This document shows, in pieces, positions 18,318 to 26,220 of a stretch of 64,000 nt of DNA. The notes below the pieces were generated by a model that was given only the letters and a program-made list of their open reading frames with translations, did no database searches and was not told the origin of the DNA. Numbering within the stretch: the first letter of the stretch is position 1; each line of letters begins with the position of its first letter. Location of the stretch: assembly GCF_035943815.1 (NCBI RefSeq), contig NZ_DASZBU010000018.1, positions 23,786-87,785 on the forward strand, written 5' to 3'. The translations under genes were made by a program, and so were the position numbers. Origin of the DNA: Frateuria_A sp035943815. GTDB lineage: Bacteria > Pseudomonadota > Gammaproteobacteria > Xanthomonadales > Rhodanobacteraceae.

Positions 18318-18376
18318 GAGCCCTTTCGAATCTTGCTATCGAGCCAACTGTGCCGGGCCACGTCCCGCGATCGAGG

Positions 18377-18721
18377 CTAGGTTTTGAACCGCCGAACCTC
18401 CTGCGGCCAGCCGCAGGCTTCGGCCACCCTGCCTGCCCAGTGTCTTGCCGCCTGCTCGTCGGGCACGTCGATCACGGTGAATCCGCCAAGGAACTGCGGG
18501 TTGCGCACGTACGGCCCGTCGGTGAACGCCAGCGTGCCGCTGGTGGTATCCGCGCTGAAGGCTTCCTGCGGGTCTTCCACCAGGCCGCCGGCGAACACGT
18601 AGACGCCGGCCGCCTTCATATCATCCACGACCGCACGCGCAAGCGGACCGCGGGCGGCGAACCACGTCTGCGTGTGCTCGCCGACCCACGCCTGGTTGAA
18701 ATAGATGAGGTACTTGCTCAT
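18377..18721 (-). CDS. YCII-related domain protein
   Basis: The 114-residue protein is a single YCII/DGPF-type domain. The opening MSKYLIYFNQ, central GGLVEDP, FTDGPYVRNPQFLGGFTVID and C-terminal RHWAGRVAEACGWPQEVRRF match small ferredoxin-like alpha/beta barrels. The DGP-containing strand is typical. Members occur next to ECF sigma factors or alone, and their reaction is unclear. It is monocistronic here, convergent with the secreted protein gene. Confidence 0.75.
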   Translation of the reverse strand: MSKYLIYFNQAWVGEHTQTWFAARGPLARAVVDDMKAAGVYVFAGGLVEDPQEAFSADTTSGTLAFTDGPYVRNPQFLGGFTVIDVPDEQAARHWAGRVAEACGWPQEVRRFKT

Positions 18722-18845
18722 GCCATGCCCCGGGGCCGCGCAGCCCAGCGGCTGCCATCGTCCTCACGACGGGCGGGTGTATAGCGATTCGACACAAGTG
18801 GGGCTCACGAACTGTCACGGGGTCGGAGCCGCCGTTTTGGAGCGC

Positions 18846-19394
18846 TCAGCCGACAGGCGCCTTGATCGGCTCCGCAGCCTTGGTGGGGTAGGTGAGCAGG
18901 TAGAGCAGCACCAGTATTCCTCCCACCGGCGCCAGGCTGATGAGCTGCCACCAGGGGCTCAAGCCCGCGTCGCGCAGGCGCCGGGTACACGCCGCAATCC
19001 ATGGCAGCAGCACGGCCAGGGAGGCGATCTGCAGCGGCAACGGGCCGATGGCCTCGGAAAGCAGCTCGGCGAAGGCCAGCAGCATGGTCACGGCCAGTGC
19101 GAACCACCAGAACGCCGCGCGTGGGGTCGTGCCGGTGAATTCCAGGCCGCGCAGCACGCCTTCGCGCATGGCCTGGAGCGCCGGCTGACTGGGCACCGGG
19201 TGGCCCACCAGCAGGCTCTCGGCCGGCACCTCGAACACGGCGGCCAGTGCGCGCAAGGACTCGGTCGAAACCCTGGCACCCGATTCGAGGCGCTGGATGG
19301 TCCGCAGGTTCAGGCCGCTCAGCTCGGCCAACTGTTCCTGCGACCACTGGCGGGCGGCGCGCAGCTCACGGAGTCGGGCGCTATTGATCTGCAT
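18846..19394 (-). CDS. XRE-type HTH fused to DUF805 membrane domain
   Basis: The 182-residue product starts with a Cro/C1-type helix-turn-helix at residues 5-60 (LRAARQWSQEQLAELSGLNL, then TIQRLESG). A DUF805-like membrane part follows at about residues 95-175, with the FWWF motif, paired helices and the loop RRLRDAGLSPWW that marks DUF805. The architecture predicts a membrane-tethered DNA-binding protein. AAGGAGC precedes ATG 19394. It stands alone, so its target is unknown; self-regulation is the simplest guess. Confidence 0.72.
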   Translation of the reverse strand: MQINSARLRELRAARQWSQEQLAELSGLNLRTIQRLESGARVSTESLRALAAVFEVPAESLLVGHPVPSQPALQAMREGVLRGLEFTGTTPRAAFWWFALAVTMLLAFAELLSEAIGPLPLQIASLAVLLPWIAACTRRLRDAGLSPWWQLISLAPVGGILVLLYLLTYPTKAAEPIKAPVG

Positions 19395-19594
19395 GGATGC
19401 TCCTTGGCATCGGGGGCTCGGGTTCCCGCCATCATCCTGCCGTACCCCGCTTTCCGCGACGACAGCGACCCGAAATGAGCACGACAGGAGCCCGACTGCG
19501 TGCTGTCGAGCCGCTGTATCCGGGCCATAAGGTCCTCCCCAACGCCAAGGTGATGCTTGGCGCGAGGGGACCCGCGCCCGGGCCCAGCAGTGAA

Positions 19595-19614
19595 ACTTAG
19601 TTATTGACCTAAGT
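19595..19614 (+). promoter_or_regulatory. inverted repeat ACTTAG-N8-CTAAGT upstream of arsR-type gene
   Basis: This perfect 6-bp inverted repeat around TTATTGAC lies in an AT-rich island 62 bases before the ArsR-family start codon. The spacer and right arm include TTGACC, a possible -35 element, so binding would block transcription. It is a likely autoregulatory operator (inference). Confidence 0.5.
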
Positions 19615-19675
19615 AAAATCGACTGCCAGACTCGGCCATCGCACTGAAGTCTCCCATCGAGTGGCCGGCATCGAG

Positions 19676-20017
19676 ATGAATCCATCCGCCGTCGTTGACG
19701 ACGTCTTTTATGCCTTGTCCAACGCGACCCGGCGACAAGTCCTGGAACAACTGTTCAGCGGGCCGGCCACGGTCAGCGAGCTTGCCGCGCCGTTCGACAT
19801 GAAGCTCCCCTCGTTCGTGCAGCACCTGGCGGTGCTCGAGCAGAGCTGCCTGGTGAAATCCACGAAACAGGGAAGGGTGCGGACCTACGAGATCGCACCC
19901 GAGCGGTTCAAGGCCGCCGAAGACTGGCTCGCCGAGCGGCGCCAGCTGTGGGAAGCCCGACTCGATCGTTTCGATACGTACGTCCAGCAACTCAAGGAAA
20001 AGGAACCGCAAGCATGA
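19676..20017 (+). CDS. ArsR-family winged-helix repressor
   Basis: The 113-residue protein has the ArsR fold: ALSNATRRQVLEQLFSGPAT (helix before the HTH), VSELAAPFDMKLPSFVQHLAVLEQ (recognition helix, split here as VSELA and SFVQHL), and the wing KQGRVRTYEIAPE. Metal-binding cysteines (ELCVC) are absent, which fits the subfamily that pairs with SRPBCC proteins rather than metal sensors. Its stop overlaps the start of the SRPBCC gene (ATGA), so the two are co-translated. ATG 19676 was chosen; GTG 19661 is in frame. Confidence 0.8.
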   Translation: MNPSAVVDDVFYALSNATRRQVLEQLFSGPATVSELAAPFDMKLPSFVQHLAVLEQSCLVKSTKQGRVRTYEIAPERFKAAEDWLAERRQLWEARLDRFDTYVQQLKEKEPQA

Positions 20018-20502
20018 GCAAGCCATCCGCGTTCGATCCCAAGCTCGATATCGTTTTCGAGCGGTTCCTCGATGCGCCGCCGCGCCTGGTCTGGGAAGCC
20101 CTGACCCAGCCGGAGCACGTCAGCCAGTGGTACATGCCCAAGGCCTGGGGGCGCGTGTCGCGCTGCGAGATGGACCTGCGGCCGGGCGGCGTCTTCGGCA
20201 TCGATATCGTCGTGGGCAACGGCCCGGAGGTACCCAACCTCGGCTGCTTTCTGGACGTGGTTCCGATGCAGCGGCTGGTCTGGACCTCCATGCTGTTCCC
20301 CGGCTATCGCCCGGCCGTCTTCGACGACGTTCCGATCACGGCCATCATGACGCTGGAGCCGCAGGGGACAGGAACGCGCTATGTCTTCACGGCGCTGCAC
20401 CGCAACGAGGCCGACGTTGCGGCGAACAAGGAGTCCGGCTGGAAGGAGGGCACCGATATCGCCCTCGATCAATTGGTCGCGCATGTCGCGTCGATGAAAT
20501 AA
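20014..20502 (+). CDS. SRPBCC (AHSA1/START-like) domain protein
   Basis: The product is 162 residues. Its N-terminal FERFLDAPPRLVWEALTQPE, WYMPK, and C-terminal GWKEGTDIALDQLVAHV are typical of the activator-of-Hsp90 homologue 1-like SRPBCC family, which forms a hydrophobic ligand cavity. Such genes commonly follow an ArsR regulator as a two-gene cassette; the four-base overlap here shows the same arrangement. The ligand is unknown. Confidence 0.8.
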   Translation: MSKPSAFDPKLDIVFERFLDAPPRLVWEALTQPEHVSQWYMPKAWGRVSRCEMDLRPGGVFGIDIVVGNGPEVPNLGCFLDVVPMQRLVWTSMLFPGYRPAVFDDVPITAIMTLEPQGTGTRYVFTALHRNEADVAANKESGWKEGTDIALDQLVAHVASMK

Positions 20503-20566
20503 GGGCGGTCGCATCCGTTCCATCCGAGTGGAACATTCCGCGTCGGTCAGTTGCAGTCGCGGCGGA

Positions 20567-21103
20567 TCACACCTGCGGCTTGCGACGAGTGCGCTTCCTT
20601 GTCGCGGCCGCGCCCAATGGAGCCGCGGAGCCCGCGTCACCCAACTGCTCCATCCACGCCAGGTCATCGACGTAGGCGAGAAACGACCGCAGATAGTCCG
20701 GCGACAGCTCGCGCATCAGCGCGATGGCTCGGCTGGCCAGCGCGGTGGAGTTGAGCGGGCCGGCATCGGTGGGGGCGTGGGCGAGGGATTGCTGGAGCTG
20801 GCTGTCGGTGCGCAGGGTGGACCAGAGCTGGCGAAGGCCGACGAGCGCGGGTAGGTTCGGGTAGGCGCCGCGCTCCGTGCTTGCCTCGCGGTCCAGGCGT
20901 TCTACCAGTTCGCGCAGCGGACCCGGATGCGTCGGAGTGGCGTCGCGGGCGGATGTTTCGTCCCGCGCATCGGCATCGGGCGTTCGCAGTTCGGCCAGAC
21001 GCGCATCCAACGCGCGTCGCGCTTCGCCGTCGAGGCTCGCGGCGCGCTGTTCCATGGCCGCGATCAGGTGCGCGCGGATGGCCGAGGCGATGTCAGGGCG
21101 CAT
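20567..21103 (-). CDS. DUF2894 domain protein, last gene of a MotAB/Zorya-like operon
   Basis: The 178-residue cytoplasmic protein has a DUF2894 core in its C-terminal half: NLPALVGLRQLWSTLRTDSQ, then SRAIALMRELSPDYLRSFLAYVDDL. A basic tail ends RKRTRRK. It overlaps the OmpA-domain gene by 11 bases if ATG 21103 is used (ATG 21112 is the alternative). DUF2894 genes are known to me only from this cluster type, downstream of the OmpA/MotB-like gene, so its role is presumably tied to that membrane complex. No catalytic motif is visible. Confidence 0.75.
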   Translation of the reverse strand: MRPDIASAIRAHLIAAMEQRAASLDGEARRALDARLAELRTPDADARDETSARDATPTHPGPLRELVERLDREASTERGAYPNLPALVGLRQLWSTLRTDSQLQQSLAHAPTDAGPLNSTALASRAIALMRELSPDYLRSFLAYVDDLAWMEQLGDAGSAAPLGAAATRKRTRRKPQV

Positions 21104-21758
21104 GGCCGGCATCGGTGCCGTTCGGTGTGGCGTTGGCGGCCGACGAGCGGGGGATCGGAGCAATCTCCACGCGGCGGTTCTTCGCCCGGCCGGTTTCATC
21201 CGTGTTGGTGCTGACCGGCTGCTGCGCGCCGAAGGCGGCGGCGAAGACCGCGTCGGCGGGCACGCCGGCGGCGATCAGCGCGCGGGTGACGGTGAGCGCG
21301 CGCTGGGCGGAGAGCTCCCAGTTGTCGGCGAACTGGCGGTTGTCGCCGTGCACGGGCCGGTCGTCGGTGAAGCCGCTGACCATCAGCAGCTCGTCGCGCG
21401 ACTGCAGGTACTGCGCCAGCGGCGCGGCGAGACTCTGCACGAGCTGGCGGCCTTCCGGCTGCAGCTGGTCGGAATTGAGCGCGAACAGCAGGCTGCCGCG
21501 GATGCCGATGCGGCCGTTGACCAGGGTCACGCGGCCCTGCGCCAGCGGCGTTGCCAGCGCCTGTTCCAGCGTGGTGCGGCGTTGCAGTTCGGCCTGGCGC
21601 TGCTTCTGGGCCACCTCCAGCTTGTGCGAGAGCTGCAGCTGCACGCCGATGACGCCGACCAGGATCAGCACGAACGCGCCCAGCAGCACCGACATCAGGT
21701 CGCCGAAGGCCCAGATCGGCGCGGTCGACTCGGCGTCGAACTCGACCTCGTCGCTCAT
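21093..21758 (-). CDS. OmpA/MotB-like peptidoglycan-binding stator protein (ZorB-like)
   Basis: The 221-residue product has a short cytoplasmic N-terminus, one membrane helix (about residues 16-40, with Asp20 in FGDLM in the position of the proton-binding Asp of MotB/ZorB), a short coiled linker, and a C-terminal OmpA-like domain. That domain shows GFTDDRPVHGDN and NWELSAQRALTVTRAL, which anchor such proteins to peptidoglycan. It overlaps the upstream DUF802 gene by four bases (ATGA). This is consistent with a stoichiometric complex, like MotA-MotB. Confidence 0.82.
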   Translation of the reverse strand: MSDEVEFDAESTAPIWAFGDLMSVLLGAFVLILVGVIGVQLQLSHKLEVAQKQRQAELQRRTTLEQALATPLAQGRVTLVNGRIGIRGSLLFALNSDQLQPEGRQLVQSLAAPLAQYLQSRDELLMVSGFTDDRPVHGDNRQFADNWELSAQRALTVTRALIAAGVPADAVFAAAFGAQQPVSTNTDETGRAKNRRVEIAPIPRSSAANATPNGTDAGHAP

Positions 21759-23854
21759 GCCTTCGCCGCCTTACCGCCCGGCGCGCGGCGGCCGGCAAGC
21801 TGCTGCATGTCGGCGATGATCTGCTGCTGCGAGAGCACGCTGAGCTCGACCACTTCCCTGGCCTGCGCCACGTAGTAGGCGAGTTGCTCGTCGCTGCGCG
21901 CGAGCGAGGCGTCGAGCGCGCCGGCGATCTGCTGCAGGCGTTCCATCAGCGCGTCGTTGGCCTGGCCGAACTGCGCCACGCCCGCGCCGAAGGCTTCGCC
22001 CAGGCTGGCGACTTCGACGGCGCCGGCGGCGACCTGCGCCGCGGCGGTGTCGAGCTTGCCGGCCTCCGCTTCGACCTGCGCGGCGAAGCGGCTGCCGACG
22101 CGGTCGAGCAGCTCGGCCGAGGTGCCGACCAGCGCGTCGATCGCGCTGCGCTGTTCGGTGGAGGCGTGGTTGACCGCCTCGAGCAGGGTTTCCAGGGTGG
22201 CCAGCAGGCGGCTGCGTTCCTCCAGCATGGCGGTGTCGCGCACCATGCTGTCGGAGAGCTTCTGGCGCAGCTCGCCGACGACTTCGGCGGCGACGCGCGG
22301 TGCTTCCGACGCGGCCTCGACCAGGCGGGCGATCTCGGCGAGAGTCTGGCTGGCATGGGCCTGGGTACGCGCCACCACGGCGCCGGCGGTCTGCTCCAGC
22401 GTGTCGCAGATGGCCTGCTGGCGGCTCGCGGTGGCTTCGCCGGCCGCGTTCCATCGAGCGGCGAGGTCCGCGGTGATGGCGTCGAGCTTGTGCGTCCAGG
22501 CGGCCAGGCGCTCCTCGTCTCGTGATTGGAGTGCCGACTGCAGTTGCGCGTGCGAGCGGTCGACCGCCTGCACCAGCGCGGCCGCGTGCGACTCGAAGCT
22601 CGCGCCGGCGGCGGCAAGCGCCTGCCGGTTGCGCTCGGCGAGCCCGGCGTGCACGGCGTCCTGCTTGGACAGCGCGCTCTGCCATGCCTCGGCCGCGCGG
22701 TCGGCGCTCGCGTCCAGGCGCGTGGCGACGCCGGCCAGCAAGGCGGACGAGCGTTGCTCGAAGGTGTCGGCGAAGCGGGCCAGGGTGTCGCCCAGCGCCT
22801 GCGCGTGGGCCTCGTTGGTCTGCCGATGGTGGGCGAGCGCATCGTTCCATATGCCGGTGACGGTGCGCGCGGTGGTGTCGAAGCCGGCCGCCAGGCCGTC
22901 GAGCTGGCGTTGTACGGCCTCGCCCACGCTGGCCTGGATCGCGGCGCTCTCGCGGGCAAGGCTGGCCAGGGTGGATTCGACCACCGGCTGCAGCACGCCG
23001 GCGGCGGTGCGCGCACTGTCGGCCACGCTGGCCTGCAGCGACTGTTCGACCGAGCGGGCCAGGCGCGTATAGGCCTCCTCGGTGTGGCGGTGGAAGGCCG
23101 CGCGGTCGGCGGACTGGCGCTCGTGGGCGGCGGCGCTTTGCTGCTCCAGCGTTGCGGCCATCGCCTGCAGGCGGTCGACCAGAGCGGGCATCGCCGCGGC
23201 CTGCTGCTGCAGCAGGCGCAAGGCCTCCTCGCGCCGGTGTGCCTGCGAATGGATGCGCAGGGTGGTGGCGATGGCCGCGTCCAGCGCGTGCACCACCTGC
23301 AACCGCTCCCAGCGGACCAGCGCGGAGAGCAGGCCGAGCATCGCCGAGCTGGCGACGCCGGCGATGGAGGTGCCGAAGGCGAAGGCCAGTCCATTGACCG
23401 GCGCGGCCAGCGAGCCGCGGATCGCCTGCAGGTCGCTGGCGCTGCCGAGCGCCGTGCCGGTGCCGCGCAGCGTGGCCATCATGCCCAGCAAGGTGCCGAG
23501 CATGCCCAGCAGTACCAGCAGGCCGACCAGGTAGGGCGTCATCGCCGGCGCCGGCAGCGCGGCACGCTCGCCTTCGACGCGCAGGCGCACGGCGTGGCGC
23601 AGGCCGGGAGCCAGGCGCTCCAGCCAGCGGCCGAGCTCGGCCGGCGGCTCGGCCAGTTCGTCCACCGCCTGGCGCAACGTGGCGGTGGCCTGGCGGTAGC
23701 GGAACAGCTCGAAGGCACCGGCGAGGTAGCAGGCGCCGATCAGCAGGGCGACGGCCAGGCCGAGCGGATTGCTGCCGACGTAACCGGCGACGATCCAGCC
23801 GATGGCGACCAGGCCCAGCGCGAACACGCAAAGAAGGAGCAGACGTTTGAACAT
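21755..23854 (-). CDS. DUF802 MotA/ZorA-like membrane protein with long coiled-coil tail
   Basis: The 699-residue product has two N-terminal membrane helices (residues 3-22 and 27-46) and two more near 127-148 and 175-205. The latter pair carries LGMLGTLLGMMATL and AFAFGTSIAGVASSAML, typical of the MotA/TolQ/ExbB proton-channel core. The remaining 480 residues are a long alanine-rich coiled-coil region with repeated segments (DUF802 repeats). This recalls the long intracellular tail of ZorA. Together with the MotB-like partner it should form a proton-driven inner-membrane motor. The gene starts 11 bases after the DUF3348 gene ends. Confidence 0.8.
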   Translation of the reverse strand: MFKRLLLLCVFALGLVAIGWIVAGYVGSNPLGLAVALLIGACYLAGAFELFRYRQATATLRQAVDELAEPPAELGRWLERLAPGLRHAVRLRVEGERAALPAPAMTPYLVGLLVLLGMLGTLLGMMATLRGTGTALGSASDLQAIRGSLAAPVNGLAFAFGTSIAGVASSAMLGLLSALVRWERLQVVHALDAAIATTLRIHSQAHRREEALRLLQQQAAAMPALVDRLQAMAATLEQQSAAAHERQSADRAAFHRHTEEAYTRLARSVEQSLQASVADSARTAAGVLQPVVESTLASLARESAAIQASVGEAVQRQLDGLAAGFDTTARTVTGIWNDALAHHRQTNEAHAQALGDTLARFADTFEQRSSALLAGVATRLDASADRAAEAWQSALSKQDAVHAGLAERNRQALAAAGASFESHAAALVQAVDRSHAQLQSALQSRDEERLAAWTHKLDAITADLAARWNAAGEATASRQQAICDTLEQTAGAVVARTQAHASQTLAEIARLVEAASEAPRVAAEVVGELRQKLSDSMVRDTAMLEERSRLLATLETLLEAVNHASTEQRSAIDALVGTSAELLDRVGSRFAAQVEAEAGKLDTAAAQVAAGAVEVASLGEAFGAGVAQFGQANDALMERLQQIAGALDASLARSDEQLAYYVAQAREVVELSVLSQQQIIADMQQLAGRRAPGGKAAKA

Positions 23855-23865
23855 GGGGAACCGCG

Positions 23866-24525
23866 TCAGGGGGTGCGAAGCGCCGCGAGCAGCGCGTCGA
23901 CCGGTTGGAAACGAAGATCCAGCTCCGCCAGCAACACGCTCTGCATGTCGCGGCGGAAGCCATCGAGCCACGGGGTGGAGGCCTGCCCGGCGGCACGCAG
24001 GCGTTCGAAGCGCCGGCCCAGCAGCTCGGTCACCTGGGCGAGCAGGGCGTGCTCGCGCGGGGTGAGGGCCGCTTCCATCACCGCATCCACCTCGGCCAGT
24101 CGCGCCATGTCGGGCGAAGCCTGGGCGAGCGCGTCACGCAGCGTGCCGCGCAGGCGGCCGACGGTGGCCTGCATGGTGCGCTGGCGGGCGAGGCAAAGCT
24201 GGCGGAAGGCGGCGTAGTCGGGTTCGGCCGGCGCCGATGCCCGGGCGGCGAGCAGCGGATCGTCCTTGATCGCCGTGGCCAGCACCTCGCGGGCCCGTTT
24301 GCATTGCCCGTGCAGGTCCTCTGGCGCCGGTGCGTCCACCGTGGGCGCGACCGGCCGGCCGTCGAGCGCGGCGGCGAGCGAGAGCGCGTGCTTCCAGTCC
24401 AGCCACTGGCCCAGTCGGTCGGGCAGCGACTGGCCGGATGCGGCCACGTCGACCTCTGCCAGGCGCGCCAGCAAACGAATGAACGTGGGCCCGCGAACCG
24501 TCGGGCGGAGTGCAGCTTGCGCCAT
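23866..24525 (-). CDS. DUF3348 domain protein, first gene of the MotAB/Zorya-like operon
   Basis: The 219-residue protein has no membrane segments and is mostly helical. The start RGPTFIRLLARLAEVDV and the segment LGQWLDWKHALSLAAALDG are the DUF3348 hallmark. The C-terminal end shows LLGRRFERLRAAGQASTPW, with WLDGFRRDMQSVLLAELDLR after it. DUF3348 is normally found directly upstream of DUF802-OmpA-DUF2894 genes, as here. It is likely a cytoplasmic partner of the coiled-coil tail. Its function is unknown. Confidence 0.78.
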   Translation of the reverse strand: MAQAALRPTVRGPTFIRLLARLAEVDVAASGQSLPDRLGQWLDWKHALSLAAALDGRPVAPTVDAPAPEDLHGQCKRAREVLATAIKDDPLLAARASAPAEPDYAAFRQLCLARQRTMQATVGRLRGTLRDALAQASPDMARLAEVDAVMEAALTPREHALLAQVTELLGRRFERLRAAGQASTPWLDGFRRDMQSVLLAELDLRFQPVDALLAALRTP

Positions 24526-24728
24526 GTTTTCCGGAGCAAAACCGGCAGTTTAGCGCGGCAGCGGTCCGGCGTGGCGCTCCCCCTGTACCGCCCTTTTCTT
24601 CGGCGCCGTCCGGGGAGGATCGGACGTGGCGCCGCGAGCCGCAGGGCGCCGGGCATGAAAGCGGTGCTGCGGTAGGAGCGGGAATGAACCTACCGGTCCG
24701 GCCCTTTGCCACCGGCCTGCGGGTAAGG

Positions 24729-25652
24729 CTAGAAGGCGTACTCCGCCGAGATGCCCGCGCCGCTGTCGTGCAGGTAGACCGCGTTGCCGTCCTCGCGGCT
24801 GCGCTCGTCCTGCGCGAACTCGGTGTGGAAAATGTAGGCAGCGAAACGCCAGTGCGGGTTCGCCCGGTAGGCCAGGGCGACTTGTTCCTCGCTGTCGGTC
24901 TGCGCCAGGCGCACTTCGCCACCTTCGGTGCGCAGGCTGTTTACCCACGGCAGGCGGCCCCAGCTGGCATCGGCCGTGAGCTGCAGGGCATCGCTGAGCG
25001 GGTAACGCAGGTGCAGCCCCAGCATGGGTACGGGAAGCTCCTGTACGTAGAAGTCTTCCTTCAGCTCGTGGCCGGGGCTGTCCGCGGCGATGGTGCCGTC
25101 CAGCTTGAAATTGAGCATGACGTAGCGGGCGCCCAGGCTGCCCCACAGGCTGCCGCCGCTGCCCACGTCCGCCAGGCGGCGCCAGTAGCTCGCGTCCAGT
25201 TCGATGAAATCCTGGAAGTGGGTGACGGTATCCAGCCGGCCGGGCGCCACCTTGGTGCCGTTGAAGTAGACCGGGGCGGCGAACCGGGCGCTGCCGTCCA
25301 GGCGATGGGTGGTCAGCCCCAGATGCAGTTCGCCGGCTTCGCCCAGCGGCGTCCAGGCGAGCACTCGCAACGACTGCATGTGACCGGCCCGGAGATCGTC
25401 GTTCAAGCGCAGGCGCGTGGTGGGCACGTCGTTCTCGCGTACCCGGATCCAGCCGCCGGTCCAGCCTTGTTGGGCGGCCAGCGCCACATGCCAGTCCGTG
25501 GCATGCAGCGGGCCGCAGCCCAGCGCACCGGCGAGCAGCAGGGAGAGCACCTGCAGGCGCCTGCTGCTTCGTCCGCAGGCGCCTGCAGATGCATCGGCGA
25601 CGCGGTGCAGTCGCCGCCCGACGCGCGGGAACGAGGGCGCCTGCCTGCGCAT
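24729..25652 (-). CDS. outer-membrane beta-barrel protein of unknown role
   Basis: The 307-residue product begins with a long basic leader and a hydrophobic segment (VLSLLLAGALG) that should act as an export signal. Alternating amphipathic strands with aromatic girdles follow, ending in SAEYAF, a terminal Phe as expected for BAM-inserted barrels. I cannot name the family. It starts one base after the cytochrome b561 gene stop, so it belongs to the peroxidase operon. The long leader is odd: a perfect 14-bp inverted repeat lies inside it, and translation may truly begin at a GTG just before the hydrophobic segment. Confidence 0.6.
   Translation of the reverse strand: MRRQAPSFPRVGRRLHRVADASAGACGRSSRRLQVLSLLLAGALGCGPLHATDWHVALAAQQGWTGGWIRVRENDVPTTRLRLNDDLRAGHMQSLRVLAWTPLGEAGELHLGLTTHRLDGSARFAAPVYFNGTKVAPGRLDTVTHFQDFIELDASYWRRLADVGSGGSLWGSLGARYVMLNFKLDGTIAADSPGHELKEDFYVQELPVPMLGLHLRYPLSDALQLTADASWGRLPWVNSLRTEGGEVRLAQTDSEEQVALAYRANPHWRFAAYIFHTEFAQDERSREDGNAVYLHDSGAGISAEYAF
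25551..25588. repeat. perfect 14-bp inverted repeat in the barrel gene leader
   Basis: CTGCAGGCGCCTGC (25551-25564) and its exact complement GCAGGCGCCTGCAG (25575-25588) flank a 10-base spacer. Each arm also contains the self-complementary GCAGGCGCCTGC. No T-tract follows, so it is not a standard terminator. It could control expression of the third operon gene. Confidence 0.55.
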
Positions 25653-25653
25653 C

Positions 25654-26220
25654 TCACAGCATCCTGCGCAAGGTGTTGTCGCGCACGATGAAGTGGTGCC
25701 ACAGGGCCGCGGCGACGTGCAGGCCGATGATCCAGTAGAAGATTTCGCCGATGGCCTCGTGCAGTTCCCCGATCCGCTCGTGCCACGTGGCGTCCGGCGG
25801 GACCAGCGACGGCAGCGACCATCCCAGCACGGGCAGCGTCACCCTGTCGCCGGCCAGGTCGACCTGCACAATGCCCAGCAGCGGTTGCACAAGCAGGAAG
25901 GCGTAGAGCGCCAGGTGGGTGATCCGGGCGACCAGGTGCGTGAACCGTCCCGGAGCCGGCTGGATCGGGGGAAATCGTCCGATCGCCAGGACCGGCAGGC
26001 GGACCAGCAGCAGGAGCAGCACCAGCAGTCCGGCAAGGTAGTGCCACTGCAACGCCGCGCTGGGGCCGCCGGCCTCCTTGTCTTCGCCGCCGAATTCGAC
26101 CAGCAGGTAGGCGGCAAACACGGCGAGCACGGTGAGCCAATGCGCAGCGCGCACGAGGGCGGGGTAGCGGCTGCGCGTCGCGACCCGAGCGGGGGTTCCA
26201 GTTCCGATGGTCGCGCTCAT
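25654..26220 (-). CDS. cytochrome b561 family protein
   Basis: The 188-residue membrane protein has four helices and the haem-ligand histidines of bacterial cytochrome b561: AAHWL, QWHYLAG, LHEAIG and LHVAAALWHHF. The fold is the di-haem b-type quinol oxidase module of the inner membrane, which can feed electrons to periplasmic partners. It overlaps the peroxidase gene stop by four bases (ATGA) and precedes an outer-membrane barrel gene. This supports quinol to b561 to periplasmic peroxidase electron flow (inference). Confidence 0.85.
   Translation of the reverse strand: MSATIGTGTPARVATRSRYPALVRAAHWLTVLAVFAAYLLVEFGGEDKEAGGPSAALQWHYLAGLLVLLLLLVRLPVLAIGRFPPIQPAPGRFTHLVARITHLALYAFLLVQPLLGIVQVDLAGDRVTLPVLGWSLPSLVPPDATWHERIGELHEAIGEIFYWIIGLHVAAALWHHFIVRDNTLRRML

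Noticed and set aside
20567..24525. Calling the locus a complete Zorya defence system
   Set aside because: Only ZorA- and ZorB-like parts are present. There is no ZorC, ZorD helicase or ZorE nuclease, and DUF3348/DUF2894 are not Zorya components known to me.
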